In this document: positions 44,045 to 53,414 of the stretch, piece by piece
Numbering within the stretch: the first letter of the stretch is position 1
Layout: each line of letters starts with the position of its first letter
Assembly (NCBI RefSeq): GCF_002088235.1
Contig: NZ_AQQV01000003.1
Coordinates: forward strand, 124,001 to 188,000
From: Oceanococcus atlanticus
GTDB taxonomy: Bacteria; Pseudomonadota; Gammaproteobacteria; Nevskiales; Oceanococcaceae
Length of the DNA stretch: 64,000 nucleotides
Reading direction: 5' to 3'
Translations under genes and position numbers: made by a program
The notes under the pieces: generated by a model
Told to the model about the DNA's origin: nothing
Database searches by the model: none
What the model saw: only the letters and a program-made list of their open reading frames with translations

Positions 44045-44057
44045 TGTACTGTACAGT
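44045..44057. promoter_or_regulatory. Palindromic operator candidate, TetR/dehydrogenase intergenic
   Basis: TGTACTGTACA (44045-44055) and the overlapping perfect ACTGTACAGT (44048-44057) lie 15 bases before the dehydrogenase ATG and 30 bases before the regulator's start. The placement suits a shared TetR operator. Confidence 0.4.
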
Positions 44058-44071
44058 GAATTGCCCCGGAA

Positions 44072-45343
44072 ATGAGTGATCCCAACGGCGTAGTTGTGAT
44101 CGGAGGCGGTCTTCTTGGTCTGGCGTCCGCGTGGGCCCTGAACGAACAGGGCTACACGGTGAGCGTGCTGGATGCACGTGATGAGCTGGCCGCTGCGACC
44201 AGCTATGCCAATGCCGGCATGTTGACCCCCTCCATGGCAGACCCATGGAACAGTCCGGGCATCTGGCGCAGCTTGCTGCGCTATGTCGGCCGTGAGCAGG
44301 GTCCGATTGTACTGCGTCCGCGCGCCTTGCCGGCATATTTTTCCTGGGGCCTGCGTTTTTTGCGTCATTCTGCAGCGGCCCATCACCGTCGGGCGACCCG
44401 GGCCAATCTCAGTCTGGCCATGCACAGCCTGCACCAGTTTCAGCGCCTGCGTGAACAGGTGCGTTTCAGCTACGACTTGAGAACCGCCGGGACGCTGCAG
44501 CTGTTTCGCGATCAGCAATCCCTGGATCAGGCCAGTGTGCATGCCGCGCATCTCAGCGCGCACGGCTTGCGTGCGGATGTCATCGATCGAGCCGAGGTGC
44601 TGCGCCGTGAGCCGAGCTTACGCGCCTCGTCTGCGCCGCTGCTTGGCGCCATACATTATCCGGATGACGAGACCGGCGATGCGCGGCGCTACTGTCTGGC
44701 CCTGGCCGAACTGCTGCAGGTCCGCGGGGTTCGTTTCGAGCTCGGCGTTGAAGTCCGGCGCTTGCGGGTGGAGAACAACCGGGTGGCCGCCTTGCACACC
44801 AGCGCGGGTGAGATGGATGCGCAGCAGGTGGTGTTCTGCAGCGCGGCAGCCACACCGGCCTTGGTTGCGCCACTTGGTATTCACCTGCCGATCAAGCCGG
44901 TCAAGGGCTATTCGCTGACATTGCCGGTGGAGAGGCCCGAAGCCTTGCCTGCGCGCTCATTGATTGATCACCACCTGCACGGTGCGATCACGCCACTGGA
45001 TGATCGTGTGCGCCTGGCCGGTACAGCAGAGCTGGCCGGTTTTGATCCGCACTTGCGGGCGTCACGCCTCAACCAGCTGTGGCAGCTGATGTGCGAGTTG
45101 TTGCCGCAGCTGGCCGATCAGCTTGATCGTGATGCGGCGCGGGAATGGTGCGGCTTTCGACCGATGTCGGCGGACGGGGTGCCGTATATCGGCGCGACGC
45201 CGGTGCACGGCGTCTATATCAACAGCGGTCATGGCCATCTGGGCTGGACCCAGTCGATGGGATCAGGCCAGTTGCTGGCCGATCTGTTCAGTGGCAAGAC
45301 GCCGGCTATCGATCCGGCGCCTTACCGTGTGGGACGGCCCTAG
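44072..45343 (+). CDS. FAD-dependent D-amino acid dehydrogenase-like oxidoreductase
   Basis: 423 residues of the DadA/DAO family. FAD-binding GVVVIGGGLLGLASAWAL at the start, SYANAGMLTPSMADPW as in DadA, and the C-terminal WCGFRPMSADGVPYIG with INSGHGHLGWTQSMGSG. It would oxidise a D-amino acid, proline-like or sarcosine-like substrate and pass electrons to the respiratory chain. The ATG has GGA immediately upstream, so translation may be weak or leaderless. It is convergent with the small exported protein. Confidence 0.88.
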   Translation: MSDPNGVVVIGGGLLGLASAWALNEQGYTVSVLDARDELAAATSYANAGMLTPSMADPWNSPGIWRSLLRYVGREQGPIVLRPRALPAYFSWGLRFLRHSAAAHHRRATRANLSLAMHSLHQFQRLREQVRFSYDLRTAGTLQLFRDQQSLDQASVHAAHLSAHGLRADVIDRAEVLRREPSLRASSAPLLGAIHYPDDETGDARRYCLALAELLQVRGVRFELGVEVRRLRVENNRVAALHTSAGEMDAQQVVFCSAAATPALVAPLGIHLPIKPVKGYSLTLPVERPEALPARSLIDHHLHGAITPLDDRVRLAGTAELAGFDPHLRASRLNQLWQLMCELLPQLADQLDRDAAREWCGFRPMSADGVPYIGATPVHGVYINSGHGHLGWTQSMGSGQLLADLFSGKTPAIDPAPYRVGRP

Positions 45344-45352
45344 AGCGCCGAC

Positions 45353-45655
45353 TCAGTAGAAGAAACGGCTGCCGGGCTTGTCGCTGCTATTTTCCGCGTC
45401 GTCATCCTTGCGCACCGATGCGCGCGCTTTGTCGGTTAGATCATCCGCAGTGTCGGCGGCTTTACGGCCGAACTCGGCGGTTTTTTCACCGGCTTTCTTG
45501 CCCAGATCAACCGCTTTGTTGCCGACCTTGCCGGCGGTGTCCTTGATCTCCTGCCAGTCCTCTTTCATTTGCTGCTTCATGGTCGGCTCTTCGGCCTGAG
45601 CAGTCAGGCAGGTGCCGGCCAGCACAAGTGCGGCGAACGTGGAGATGGTTTTCAT
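45353..45655 (-). CDS. Small exported helical protein
   Basis: 100 residues: signal peptide cut after AQA (about residue 21), then an almost wholly helical, charged and Ala/Lys/Asp-rich stretch (WQEIKDTAGKVGNKAVDLGK and on) resembling LEA or apolipoprotein-type amphipathic helices. No cysteine in the mature part. AGAGG precedes the ATG. No function is recognised; a periplasmic stress or surface-binding role is only a guess. Confidence 0.75.
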   Translation of the reverse strand: MKTISTFAALVLAGTCLTAQAEEPTMKQQMKEDWQEIKDTAGKVGNKAVDLGKKAGEKTAEFGRKAADTADDLTDKARASVRKDDDAENSSDKPGSRFFY

Positions 45656-45688
45656 CCGAATACCTCTGGCGTATGTGGGGACAGCAGA

Positions 45689-46765
45689 TTAACCCGAAAT
45701 GCTCTGGTTTTGCGTGCACATGTTTTGCACCGCCTGCCATTGCTCAGGCGACAGCGCTGGCCCGCCTTGCAGGTCGGCAAAAGCTTGTGCCCGCTGGGCC
45801 GCATGAGGGTGTGTGGAGAACAGCTCAGGCGCTTGTGTGTGGCTGTAGCTGAGGCGTTCGAAAAAGGCCTGCATGCCGGCTCCGGAAATGCCGGCCTGCT
45901 GCAGGCTGGCGTAGGCCAGCGCGTCGGCCTGCTGTTCCAGTTCGCGGCTGTAGGACAGCTTGAACAGGACATGTCCGGCGTCGGCGGCCAGGCCCGCCAG
46001 GGTGGACAGGTCACCCACCAGCGCAGATACGACCAGACTCAGGCCGAGATCTCGAATCAGCCCTTGCATGACATGGCGCTCGCGCACATGAGCGAGTTCG
46101 TGGGCCAGCACCGCAGCCAGTTCCTCGGGCGTTTCGGCAAATTCGAGCAGGCCGCTGAACACGATGATGTGGCCACCCGGCGCAGCTAGGGCGTTGATGC
46201 TGGGCTCCTCGACCACATGGATGCGGATCGCAGTGGCGGCCTCCTGCTCGGCTGTCAGGCGTTGGGTCAGCGCGTCGAGTGCAGCGCGCCCCGGTGCTTT
46301 TTCACAGCGCGCATCCTCATCCACAATCCAGTCGACGATGTGCGCGCCCAAACGCTGCTCCCAGGTGCTCGGAATCAGCTGAGCCAGCGGCGCACTGGCC
46401 CGCGGGATGGTGTACACCGCGGCAACGCTGATGAGCACGAGCACGGGGATGGCTATGGCCAGGCGCAGCCCCAGCGCCTTGCGGTTCTGTGCCCCATGAA
46501 AGCCGGGAATGCGCCCGCGCAGCCAGCTGATCAGTGCCTGGTCGTGAATGATCAGACGTGCATCGGGCGTGGCTGGGTTGTGCAGGCGCAGCGGCTGGCC
46601 GCTGTAGTGCTCGTCGGTGCAGCGGATCTGCTTGAGCGGCCAGCTGGCCAGTCGCTGATGCTGCTCGTCCTGTATGACCAGCTCATCGACATGGGTCCAC
46701 ACATCGACCGTCTGCACAGCGGCGCTGCGACCATCAAGCCACTGCGCCGGGTAGTGCAGCTTCAA
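45689..46765 (-). CDS. M48-family membrane metallopeptidase
   Basis: 358 residues: an N-terminal domain of about 95 residues, one membrane span (about 99-119), then an M48 zinc protease with HELAH (222-226) and the third ligand in SRELEQQADALAY. A periplasmic active site and a role in protein quality control are likely. It overlaps the DUF898 gene by four bases; this pairing recurs in proteobacteria, where the protease follows a YjgN-like protein. Confidence 0.9.
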   Translation of the reverse strand: MKLHYPAQWLDGRSAAVQTVDVWTHVDELVIQDEQHQRLASWPLKQIRCTDEHYSGQPLRLHNPATPDARLIIHDQALISWLRGRIPGFHGAQNRKALGLRLAIAIPVLVLISVAAVYTIPRASAPLAQLIPSTWEQRLGAHIVDWIVDEDARCEKAPGRAALDALTQRLTAEQEAATAIRIHVVEEPSINALAAPGGHIIVFSGLLEFAETPEELAAVLAHELAHVRERHVMQGLIRDLGLSLVVSALVGDLSTLAGLAADAGHVLFKLSYSRELEQQADALAYASLQQAGISGAGMQAFFERLSYSHTQAPELFSTHPHAAQRAQAFADLQGGPALSPEQWQAVQNMCTQNQSISG

Positions 46766-47679
46766 AATACGCCGACGTCCAGCGCGTCGGCCAGTCCTTC
46801 GCCGGTGGCATTGGCTTCAGCGGCACTCTGCTCGATGCTCGCGTAATCCAGCTCGCCATCCAGCTCGAGTCTGTCGAGCATGAATCGGATGCTGCGCAAG
46901 GCTACCCACGGCAGCGCCAGGCCCAGGGTGAACAGCAGCAGCAACAGGTTGCTGAGCACCAGCCAGAAATACGCACCGCCGCTCAGGTGGCTGCCGAACT
47001 GGACCTGATCCAGGCGGGTGTGCCGGGTTTGATAGCGTATTTCCCGTCCGCGATACCACAACCAGATCAAACCCACTGTTGGGATGGTGAGCAGGACAGC
47101 GAGGAAGAACGGCCCGGCCATTTGTGCGCCGCGCCCATCGTAGGCAAAGCGCGCGGAGCCAAAGCGCATGTGATTGATCAACTCCCCATACAGCGCCGAG
47201 CGTACCCACGGTGCGGCCATGCCCAGGGTGAAGAACAGCAGCAGGGTGTAACCCAGAACCATCAAGGCGTAATCCGAGGCTTTGCCATCAAGCCCAAAAC
47301 GCACCCCGCGCAGGCGGGTGTGGGACAGGCGATAGCGCATCGCGCCGTAGATCGCCAGGCCCATCAGAAAGGGCATGGCCAGATACAGCAAGGCCAGTAG
47401 TGGCGGGAAAAACACGATGCCAATACCCAGTGCCACGAAGATCACGAACACTTTCAGGAACCCGATCAGAAGCTCCAGCCCCTGGCCGGTGTATTCCAGG
47501 GTGTGGCCTTCTATCAGGGTGTGGCTCCAGATGTAGCGGCGTGTCCGGGTGATGGCCCAGAAGCGGTAGATGCCCAGGGTCAGGATCGTCAATATGAGAT
47601 TGACGATGAAAATCATGAACAGCTCGCCGCCCTGGCCATGTTGAACGATACGTTGGGTTTCGGTGTTGTTCTGCAGCAT
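46762..47679 (-). CDS. DUF898 (YjgN-like) membrane protein
   Basis: 305 residues with about six spans arranged as two similar halves. The family phrase ILTILTLGIYRFWAITRTRRY appears near the start, and FTLGLALPWVALRSIRFML near the end. Function unknown. AGGAA lies eight bases before the ATG. Coupled to the M48 protease gene that follows. Confidence 0.88.
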   Translation of the reverse strand: MLQNNTETQRIVQHGQGGELFMIFIVNLILTILTLGIYRFWAITRTRRYIWSHTLIEGHTLEYTGQGLELLIGFLKVFVIFVALGIGIVFFPPLLALLYLAMPFLMGLAIYGAMRYRLSHTRLRGVRFGLDGKASDYALMVLGYTLLLFFTLGMAAPWVRSALYGELINHMRFGSARFAYDGRGAQMAGPFFLAVLLTIPTVGLIWLWYRGREIRYQTRHTRLDQVQFGSHLSGGAYFWLVLSNLLLLLFTLGLALPWVALRSIRFMLDRLELDGELDYASIEQSAAEANATGEGLADALDVGVF

Positions 47680-47694
47680 GTGGAGTTTCCTGAA

Positions 47695-48720
47695 CTAGGG
47701 CGCGGCGGTGGCTGCGCAGCGCAAGACGGCCAGCAGTTCGTCGCCAGACCAGTCGCGTCGGCCGCCTTGCTCGGCTTCGCGGATCAACTGGATAAGCATG
47801 CGATTGACCGGTGCCTGCTGGCCCAGCGACTCAGCCAGGCGCACCACCTCGCCGTTGATCCAGTCGATCTCTGTGCGCCGGCCCCGTTCCAGGTCTTCCC
47901 ACATCGACGAGCGGGCCTGCGGGTCTATGGCCAGCATCTTGCCGCCGAGGATGCGGAACAACCAGTCGGGCACGCTCAGGGCATGCGGTAGCCAGGGCGT
48001 CGGCAGGGCGATGATTTTGGCGGTTGCGATGTTGGCCTGTTCAAGCAGGCGCAGCGTTTCGATCTGCGCCAGGGCCAGCGCGCGTCGATAACTGCGTTGT
48101 GACAGTTCGGTCTTGAGCGGAATGCCGGCCAGCGCATTGATCGGATTGTTGAGATTCAGAATCAGCTTTGACCACAGCACGGCCGCCATGTCCGGATGCT
48201 GCTGCAGGGTCAGACCCGCCGCATCGAACGCCGCACCGATGCGGGCGATGGCTGTTGCCTGCTGCACCTCCAGCTGCCCTTGCGAGCCCTGATGAAAATG
48301 CCCCTGGCCCTGGTTCACAACATTGAAAGGCACCATGCCGGTCAGCACTTCGCAGTGCGGCAGCGCCTGGGCCAGAACCTCGGCGTTATGCAGGCCGTTC
48401 TGGAAGCTGATCACCAGCGTGCCGGGCGCAAGAACGTCAGCCAGCGCCGCGCCGGCCTCGGCCGTGGCGGCGGATTTCACGCACACCAGAACCACATCGG
48501 TCGCGGGAAAGTCATCGCTGACATCACTGGCATAGCGGAACTGGTCACGGCGGGCATGCCAGCGTCCGCCCAGATGATCGCTGGTCTGTATGCCGTGCTC
48601 ATCCAGCGTTTCACCGAGCGCCGGGCGGCCGACCAGATGCACCGCCGTGCCGGATGCGGCCAGACGCCCGCCGATGTAGCAGCCGATACTGCCGGCACCG
48701 AAAATGACCAGCGGTTTCAT
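47695..48720 (-). CDS. Ketopantoate reductase-family (2-dehydropantoate 2-reductase) enzyme
   Basis: 341 residues. NADP-binding VIFGAGSIGCYIGGRLA at the start, SFQNGLHN, the catalytic Lys in AVLWSKLILNLNNPINAL and SMWEDLERGRRTEIDWINGE near the end are typical of PanE. The reaction would be reduction of 2-dehydropantoate to pantoate for CoA synthesis, though paralogues often act on other 2-oxo acids. The ATG overlaps the stop of the MAPEG gene; a longer frame runs upstream through that gene. Confidence 0.85.
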   Translation of the reverse strand: MKPLVIFGAGSIGCYIGGRLAASGTAVHLVGRPALGETLDEHGIQTSDHLGGRWHARRDQFRYASDVSDDFPATDVVLVCVKSAATAEAGAALADVLAPGTLVISFQNGLHNAEVLAQALPHCEVLTGMVPFNVVNQGQGHFHQGSQGQLEVQQATAIARIGAAFDAAGLTLQQHPDMAAVLWSKLILNLNNPINALAGIPLKTELSQRSYRRALALAQIETLRLLEQANIATAKIIALPTPWLPHALSVPDWLFRILGGKMLAIDPQARSSMWEDLERGRRTEIDWINGEVVRLAESLGQQAPVNRMLIQLIREAEQGGRRDWSGDELLAVLRCAATAAP

Positions 48721-49106
48721 GCGCTGCGCTGAATGGCCATCCACAGCAGCGACAGTGAGGCGCCGAGCAGGGCAATGAAGGTCAGCACGGTGCCGCCGAC
48801 GCGTCCGGGTGGGAAGTTGTCGTGAAAGCAGAAGGTATAGCCGTGCAGCACGCGCCCGATCAGCAGGCAGGCCGCCCAGGCATGAATCCATATGCTGGCC
48901 ATGCCCTGATATTCGGCCATTGCAATGAGGAGCAGAATCATCGGCGTGTATTCGGCGAAATTGGCGTGTCCGCGCATCAGCCGCAGCATCTGCGCATCGC
49001 CCCCGTCGCCAATGCTGATGCCGCGTCCGCGCCCCTTGATGACGCGGACGCTCAGGACCAGAAACCATAGGCCCAGCAGTCCGCCATAAATTGATGTGAT
49101 CAACAT
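48717..49106 (-). CDS. MAPEG-family membrane protein
   Basis: 129 residues, four spans. RGHANFAEYTPMILLLIAMAE contains the conserved Asn and Glu of MAPEG proteins (glutathione-dependent or eicosanoid enzymes in eukaryotes; bacterial function mostly unknown). GGGAGACGGGG precedes the ATG. It is translated just before the PanE-like gene with an ATGA overlap. Confidence 0.88.
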   Translation of the reverse strand: MLITSIYGGLLGLWFLVLSVRVIKGRGRGISIGDGGDAQMLRLMRGHANFAEYTPMILLLIAMAEYQGMASIWIHAWAACLLIGRVLHGYTFCFHDNFPPGRVGGTVLTFIALLGASLSLLWMAIQRSA

Positions 49107-49197
49107 CCCCGTCTCCCTTGTGTTGTTGTCATGGTGAGGCATCATAACCAAGCTGCGCGCTGACGCAGGACAAACAGATTCAAACAAGGGGAGATGA

Positions 49198-51177
49198 ATG
49201 AGCGCATGGCGTGTGTTGGGTATGCTCGGCGTGTTGGGTTTGGTGGCTTGCGAGCAGGCCAGTTTGCCGTTGGAAGAGGGCAGTGATGCGCAAGGCCACA
49301 GCGCTGCGACGGCACACACCGCACGGGCCAACCAGGAGCTGGCGCAACGCCTGCCGCTGGACGACCCCAGAGATTTCGAGGACGCCGGCCGTGGCTTGAT
49401 TGCCAAGCCGAACTCGCTGGTGGTCAAGATGGATGATGGGCGCGTGGTGTGGGACCAGGACGCCTACGCTTTTCTTGACCAGGACGCGCCGCAATCGGCC
49501 AATCCCAGCTTGTGGCGACAGGCCCGTCTGAACAGCCTGTATGGCCTGTACAAGGTGACCGAGGGTATTCATCAGCTGCGTGGCTTCGATCTGGCCAACA
49601 TGACCCTGATCGACAGCGACAACGGCTGGATCGTGGTCGATCCCCTGACCGTGGTTGAAACCGCGCAGACAGCGCTGGATTTCGCTCGTCAGCACCTTGG
49701 CGACAAGCCGATTCAGGCGGTGATCTTCACCCACAGCCACATCGACCACTTTGGCGGTGTTGAGGCGATCACCCGCGACAACCCCGCTGTGCGTATCGTG
49801 GCGCCGGTCGGTTTCATGGATGAGGCGGTGAGTGAGAACGTGATGGCCGGTATCGCCATGCAGCGCCGCGCCGGCTACATGTACGGCCGTTATCTGGCCC
49901 GCTCATTGCGCGGGCATATCGACACCGGGTTGGGCAAGGAGCCGCCGCTGGCCGGCACCATCAGCATTGCCGAGCCTACGGACATCATCGATCACACCGG
50001 CCAGACCCTGAACATTGACGGTGTTGAATTTGAATTCCAGAACGCGCCGGGCTCCGAAGCACCGGCCGAGCTGACATTCTTCCTGCCGCAGTTCAAGGCT
50101 TACTGCGGCGGCGAGGTGGTGTCGCGCAATATCCACAATGTCTACACCCTGCGCGGGGCCAAAGTGCGGGATGCACTGCGCTGGAGCGGGTACATCCAGG
50201 AAGCGCTGGAGCTGTATGCGCAGCGCGCCGATGTCTACTTCGGCACCCACCAGTGGCCGTTGTGGGGGCGTGAGCGCATCGTGGATTTCATGAAGAAGCA
50301 GCGTGACATCTACAAGTACATTCATGATCAGACCTTGCGCATGGCCAACCTGGGCTACACCCCGCGCGAGATTGCCGAGCGTTTGCGAATGCCGGCGAGC
50401 CTGCAGCAGGAGTTTGCCAACCGCGGCTACTACGGCACCCTGAAGCACAATGCCAAAGCGGTGTATCAGGCCTATTTCGGCTGGTACGACGGCAATCCGG
50501 TCAATCTGGACCCGCTGCCGCCGAGCGACGCGGGCACGCGCTATGTTGAGCTGCTGGGCGGCGCCGATGGGGTCATGGACAAAGCCACGGCGGCTTACCA
50601 GGCCGGGGAATACCGCTGGGCTGCCGAGCTGCTCAATCATCTGGTCTTCGCCCAGCCGGAACATGAGCAGGCGCGGGCATTGCTGGCCCGGGCATACGAT
50701 CAGCTGGGCTATCAGGCCGAGTCCGGGCCATGGCGCGATGTGTACCTCAGCGGCGCCTATGAACTGCGCCACGGTAAGGTCAAGCAGGGCACTGCGCTTG
50801 CCGATGCGGTGGCGCTGCTGCGCGAGATACCGCGTCAGCAGTTCTTCGCATCAATGGCCGCGCGGCTCAATGGATTGCGTGCCGAAGAGGCTGCGTTCAA
50901 GGTCAATTTCACCTTCACCGACCTGAACGAAAACCATGTGCTGTGGATTGAGAATGCGGTTTTGCACCACCGCAAGGCGGCGCCTGATGCCACCGCGGAT
51001 GCCACGCTGGCGCTAACCCATGAGCTGTTCCTCAAGCTGATCATTGGCCAAGCCGGACTCAAGGACACCCTGATGTCGGATGACCTCGCGGTTGAGGGCA
51101 GTCGGTTGGATCTGTTGCGTTTCTTCCGTCTGTTCGACAATCCAGACGGGACCTTCGCAATCGTTACCCCGGACTGA
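49198..51177 (+). CDS. Alkylsulfatase (SdsA1/YjcS-type metallo-beta-lactamase-fold)
   Basis: 659 residues with a lipoprotein signal (LVAC, Cys18). The dizinc motif THSHIDHFGG is at 178-187, with ENVMAGIAMQRRAGYMYG nearby, a dimerisation region and a C-terminal SCP2-like domain (about 530-659), as in SdsA1. The enzyme releases sulfate from primary alkyl sulfates such as SDS, giving alcohols for beta-oxidation. Attachment to a membrane is unusual beside soluble secreted relatives. The 3' end overlaps the convergent TetR gene by 14 bases. Confidence 0.93.
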   Translation: MSAWRVLGMLGVLGLVACEQASLPLEEGSDAQGHSAATAHTARANQELAQRLPLDDPRDFEDAGRGLIAKPNSLVVKMDDGRVVWDQDAYAFLDQDAPQSANPSLWRQARLNSLYGLYKVTEGIHQLRGFDLANMTLIDSDNGWIVVDPLTVVETAQTALDFARQHLGDKPIQAVIFTHSHIDHFGGVEAITRDNPAVRIVAPVGFMDEAVSENVMAGIAMQRRAGYMYGRYLARSLRGHIDTGLGKEPPLAGTISIAEPTDIIDHTGQTLNIDGVEFEFQNAPGSEAPAELTFFLPQFKAYCGGEVVSRNIHNVYTLRGAKVRDALRWSGYIQEALELYAQRADVYFGTHQWPLWGRERIVDFMKKQRDIYKYIHDQTLRMANLGYTPREIAERLRMPASLQQEFANRGYYGTLKHNAKAVYQAYFGWYDGNPVNLDPLPPSDAGTRYVELLGGADGVMDKATAAYQAGEYRWAAELLNHLVFAQPEHEQARALLARAYDQLGYQAESGPWRDVYLSGAYELRHGKVKQGTALADAVALLREIPRQQFFASMAARLNGLRAEEAAFKVNFTFTDLNENHVLWIENAVLHHRKAAPDATADATLALTHELFLKLIIGQAGLKDTLMSDDLAVEGSRLDLLRFFRLFDNPDGTFAIVTPD

Positions 51178-51826
51178 TGGTCTGCTCCAGCAGGCCGGTT
51201 TGTTGGCCCAGGCCGCGGAAGATCAGCATGCAGTTCGCGGCCAGCTGTTCGGGCGTTTGCCGATAGCCTTTGATGACCCAGCGCTGGGCCATCTGAATGC
51301 ACACGCCGACAAGACCGGTGGCGAGCAGTTCCAGATCCACATCGGGATCGTCCGGCGGCGCTGGCAGAAAGCGCTGCATGAACTGCAGCAGCATGTCCGA
51401 GAATCGCCCGATGGAGCGTTCATACAGCCGCTGTTGATCATAGGGTACGCCGTAGATCTCGATCATCAGAATGCGCGCCATGTGCTGATCATCACGCAGG
51501 GTGCGGAACAGGCTGAGCAGGCCGTCAACCACGATCTGCTCGACGCTGCGCGTGCCTGAGGTCAGATTCTCCAGCAGGGTGGTGAACAGCAGGTCGAGTT
51601 TTTCGTCGTAGCAGGCGGCGAACAGATCTTCGCGACGCTTGAACGACTCGTAGAAGTAGCGTTCGGTGAGTTCGGCTTCGCGACACAGTTTCTTGACCGA
51701 TGCGGCCTGATAGCCCTCGCTGCCAAACAGCGCATGGCCCGCCTCGATGAACTGGCGACGGCGCTGCTCGCGGCGCGCTTCGCGGCTCATGCCGCGGTAT
51801 TTTCGATCAGAGGTGGCCATGCGCAT
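51164..51826 (-). CDS. TetR-family regulator
   Basis: About 220 residues. Basic start REARREQRRRQFIEAG, then the helix-turn-helix at about 25-65 (VKKLCREAELTERYFYESFK). It is divergent from the BVMO-SDR pair, and two identical-format palindromes lie between. An ATG six bases further in is an equally good start; neither has a clear ribosome site. It probably represses the BVMO operon and itself. Confidence 0.88.
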   Translation of the reverse strand: MRMATSDRKYRGMSREARREQRRRQFIEAGHALFGSEGYQAASVKKLCREAELTERYFYESFKRREDLFAACYDEKLDLLFTTLLENLTSGTRSVEQIVVDGLLSLFRTLRDDQHMARILMIEIYGVPYDQQRLYERSIGRFSDMLLQFMQRFLPAPPDDPDVDLELLATGLVGVCIQMAQRWVIKGYRQTPEQLAANCMLIFRGLGQQTGLLEQTISPG

Positions 51827-51830
51827 ATAT

Positions 51831-51876
51831 TGACATGAAGAATTGTCAGATGTAAAAGTGACAACATCAATTGTCA
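51831..51876. promoter_or_regulatory. Tandem TetR operator candidates
   Basis: Two inverted repeats of the same form TGACA-N8-TGTCA, at 51831-51848 and 51859-51876, 28 bases from start to start. They fill the gap between the regulator and the BVMO start and are well placed for two repressor dimers. Confidence 0.7.
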
Positions 51877-51890
51877 AAAGAGCAGCACGC

Positions 51891-53414
51891 ATGACGCAGA
51901 TAAATCAGCCCGCGGTTGACGTGATCATTGTCGGCAGCGGATTTGCTGGCCTGGGTATGGCCATCAAACTCAAGCAGGAAGGGCGGCGCAGCTTTGTGCT
52001 GCTGGAGAAGGAAGCCGATCTGGGCGGCACCTGGTACGTCAACAACTATCCGGGCTGTGCCTGCGATGTGCAGTCCCATCTGTATTCGTTCTCGTTTGAG
52101 CAGAACCCGGGTTGGAGCCGCTCGTTCTCGCCGCAGCAAGAAATCCACGCCTACCTGGAGCATTGCGCGGACAAATACGATGTGCGTCGCCACATGCATT
52201 TCAACGCCGAGGTCACCCGTGCCCGCTACCTGGACGAGCAGCATCTGTGGGAGGTCAGCACCGCAGACGGGCAGGTTCGCCACGCACGCGCTTTAGTGCT
52301 GGGCACCGGTGGGTTGAGCCGGCCCGCCTTGCCGGATATTCCCGGCCTCAAGGACTTCAAGGGCAAGATGTTCCACTCGCAGCAGTGGGACCACGACTAC
52401 GACCTTAGCGGCAAGAAAGTCGCCGTGGTCGGAACCGGCGCGAGTGCGATTCAGTTCGTGCCGGAAATTGCGCCCCAGGTGGCCCAGCTTGATCTGTATC
52501 AGCGCACGCCGCCGTGGATCATGCCCAAGCCGGATCATCCCATGGAGTCGCGCACCCAGACCCTGCTGCGCAAGGTGCCTGGCGCTCAGAGCGCCTACCG
52601 CAACGGCATTTACTGGATGCTGGAAGCACGTGCTGCCGGTTTTACCGGTGGCCCCAAGCTGATGAAACTGATGGAGCCGATGGCGCGTGGTTTCATCGAG
52701 CGCAAAATCAGTGACCCGGTGCTGCGCGCCAAGGTCACGCCCAGCTACACCCTGGGTTGCAAGCGCATCCTGTTGTCCAACAACTATTACCCGGCGCTGA
52801 CCCGCGACAATGTCGACGTGATCACCAGCGGCATAGAACGCATAACCGCCAACGGGGTGGTCGACCGTGATGGCCAGGCTCGCGATGTGGATGCGATCAT
52901 TCTAGGCACCGGCTTCGCCGCCACCGCGCCGCTGCCGCCGGGCATGATTCTTGGTCGGGACGGGCTGGATATTATCGAGGCCTGGAAAGACACCGGACCG
53001 CAGGCTTACCTGGGCACCAGCGTGGCCGGTTTCCCCAATATGTTCATCATGACCGGGCCGAACACCGGCCTGGGTCACAGTTCGATGGTGTTCATGATCG
53101 AATCCCAACTGGCCTATGTGATGTCGGCGCTCAAGGCGATGGATCGCCAGGGCTTGCTGGAAGTGGATGTGCGTCCTGAGGTTCAGGCCCGCTTCAACGA
53201 CAAATTGCAGCGCAAGATGGCCGGCACGGTGTGGAGCCAGGGCGGTTGCAACAGCTGGTACATGGATGCCAATGGGCGCAATCCTACGCTGTGGCCATAC
53301 TTCACCTGGCAGTATCGTCTGGCGACACGTAAGTTTGTCAGCACTCAATATCAACTGGTCCGGGCGCGCGGGGATGCCCCGGTCTGGCCGCAACTCGAGG
53401 AGATGGCCGCATGA
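51891..53414 (+). CDS. Baeyer-Villiger flavin monooxygenase
   Basis: 507 residues. FAD-binding VIIVGSGFAGLGMAIKL, LGGTWYVNNYPGCACDVQSH, the BVMO fingerprint FKGKMFHSQQWDHD and the NADPH-binding VAVVGTGASAIQFVP. It inserts oxygen next to a ketone, giving an ester or lactone, as in breakdown of cyclic or long-chain ketones and steroids. It overlaps the SDR gene by ATGA; the SDR could supply the ketone from an alcohol. Confidence 0.95.
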   Translation: MTQINQPAVDVIIVGSGFAGLGMAIKLKQEGRRSFVLLEKEADLGGTWYVNNYPGCACDVQSHLYSFSFEQNPGWSRSFSPQQEIHAYLEHCADKYDVRRHMHFNAEVTRARYLDEQHLWEVSTADGQVRHARALVLGTGGLSRPALPDIPGLKDFKGKMFHSQQWDHDYDLSGKKVAVVGTGASAIQFVPEIAPQVAQLDLYQRTPPWIMPKPDHPMESRTQTLLRKVPGAQSAYRNGIYWMLEARAAGFTGGPKLMKLMEPMARGFIERKISDPVLRAKVTPSYTLGCKRILLSNNYYPALTRDNVDVITSGIERITANGVVDRDGQARDVDAIILGTGFAATAPLPPGMILGRDGLDIIEAWKDTGPQAYLGTSVAGFPNMFIMTGPNTGLGHSSMVFMIESQLAYVMSALKAMDRQGLLEVDVRPEVQARFNDKLQRKMAGTVWSQGGCNSWYMDANGRNPTLWPYFTWQYRLATRKFVSTQYQLVRARGDAPVWPQLEEMAA

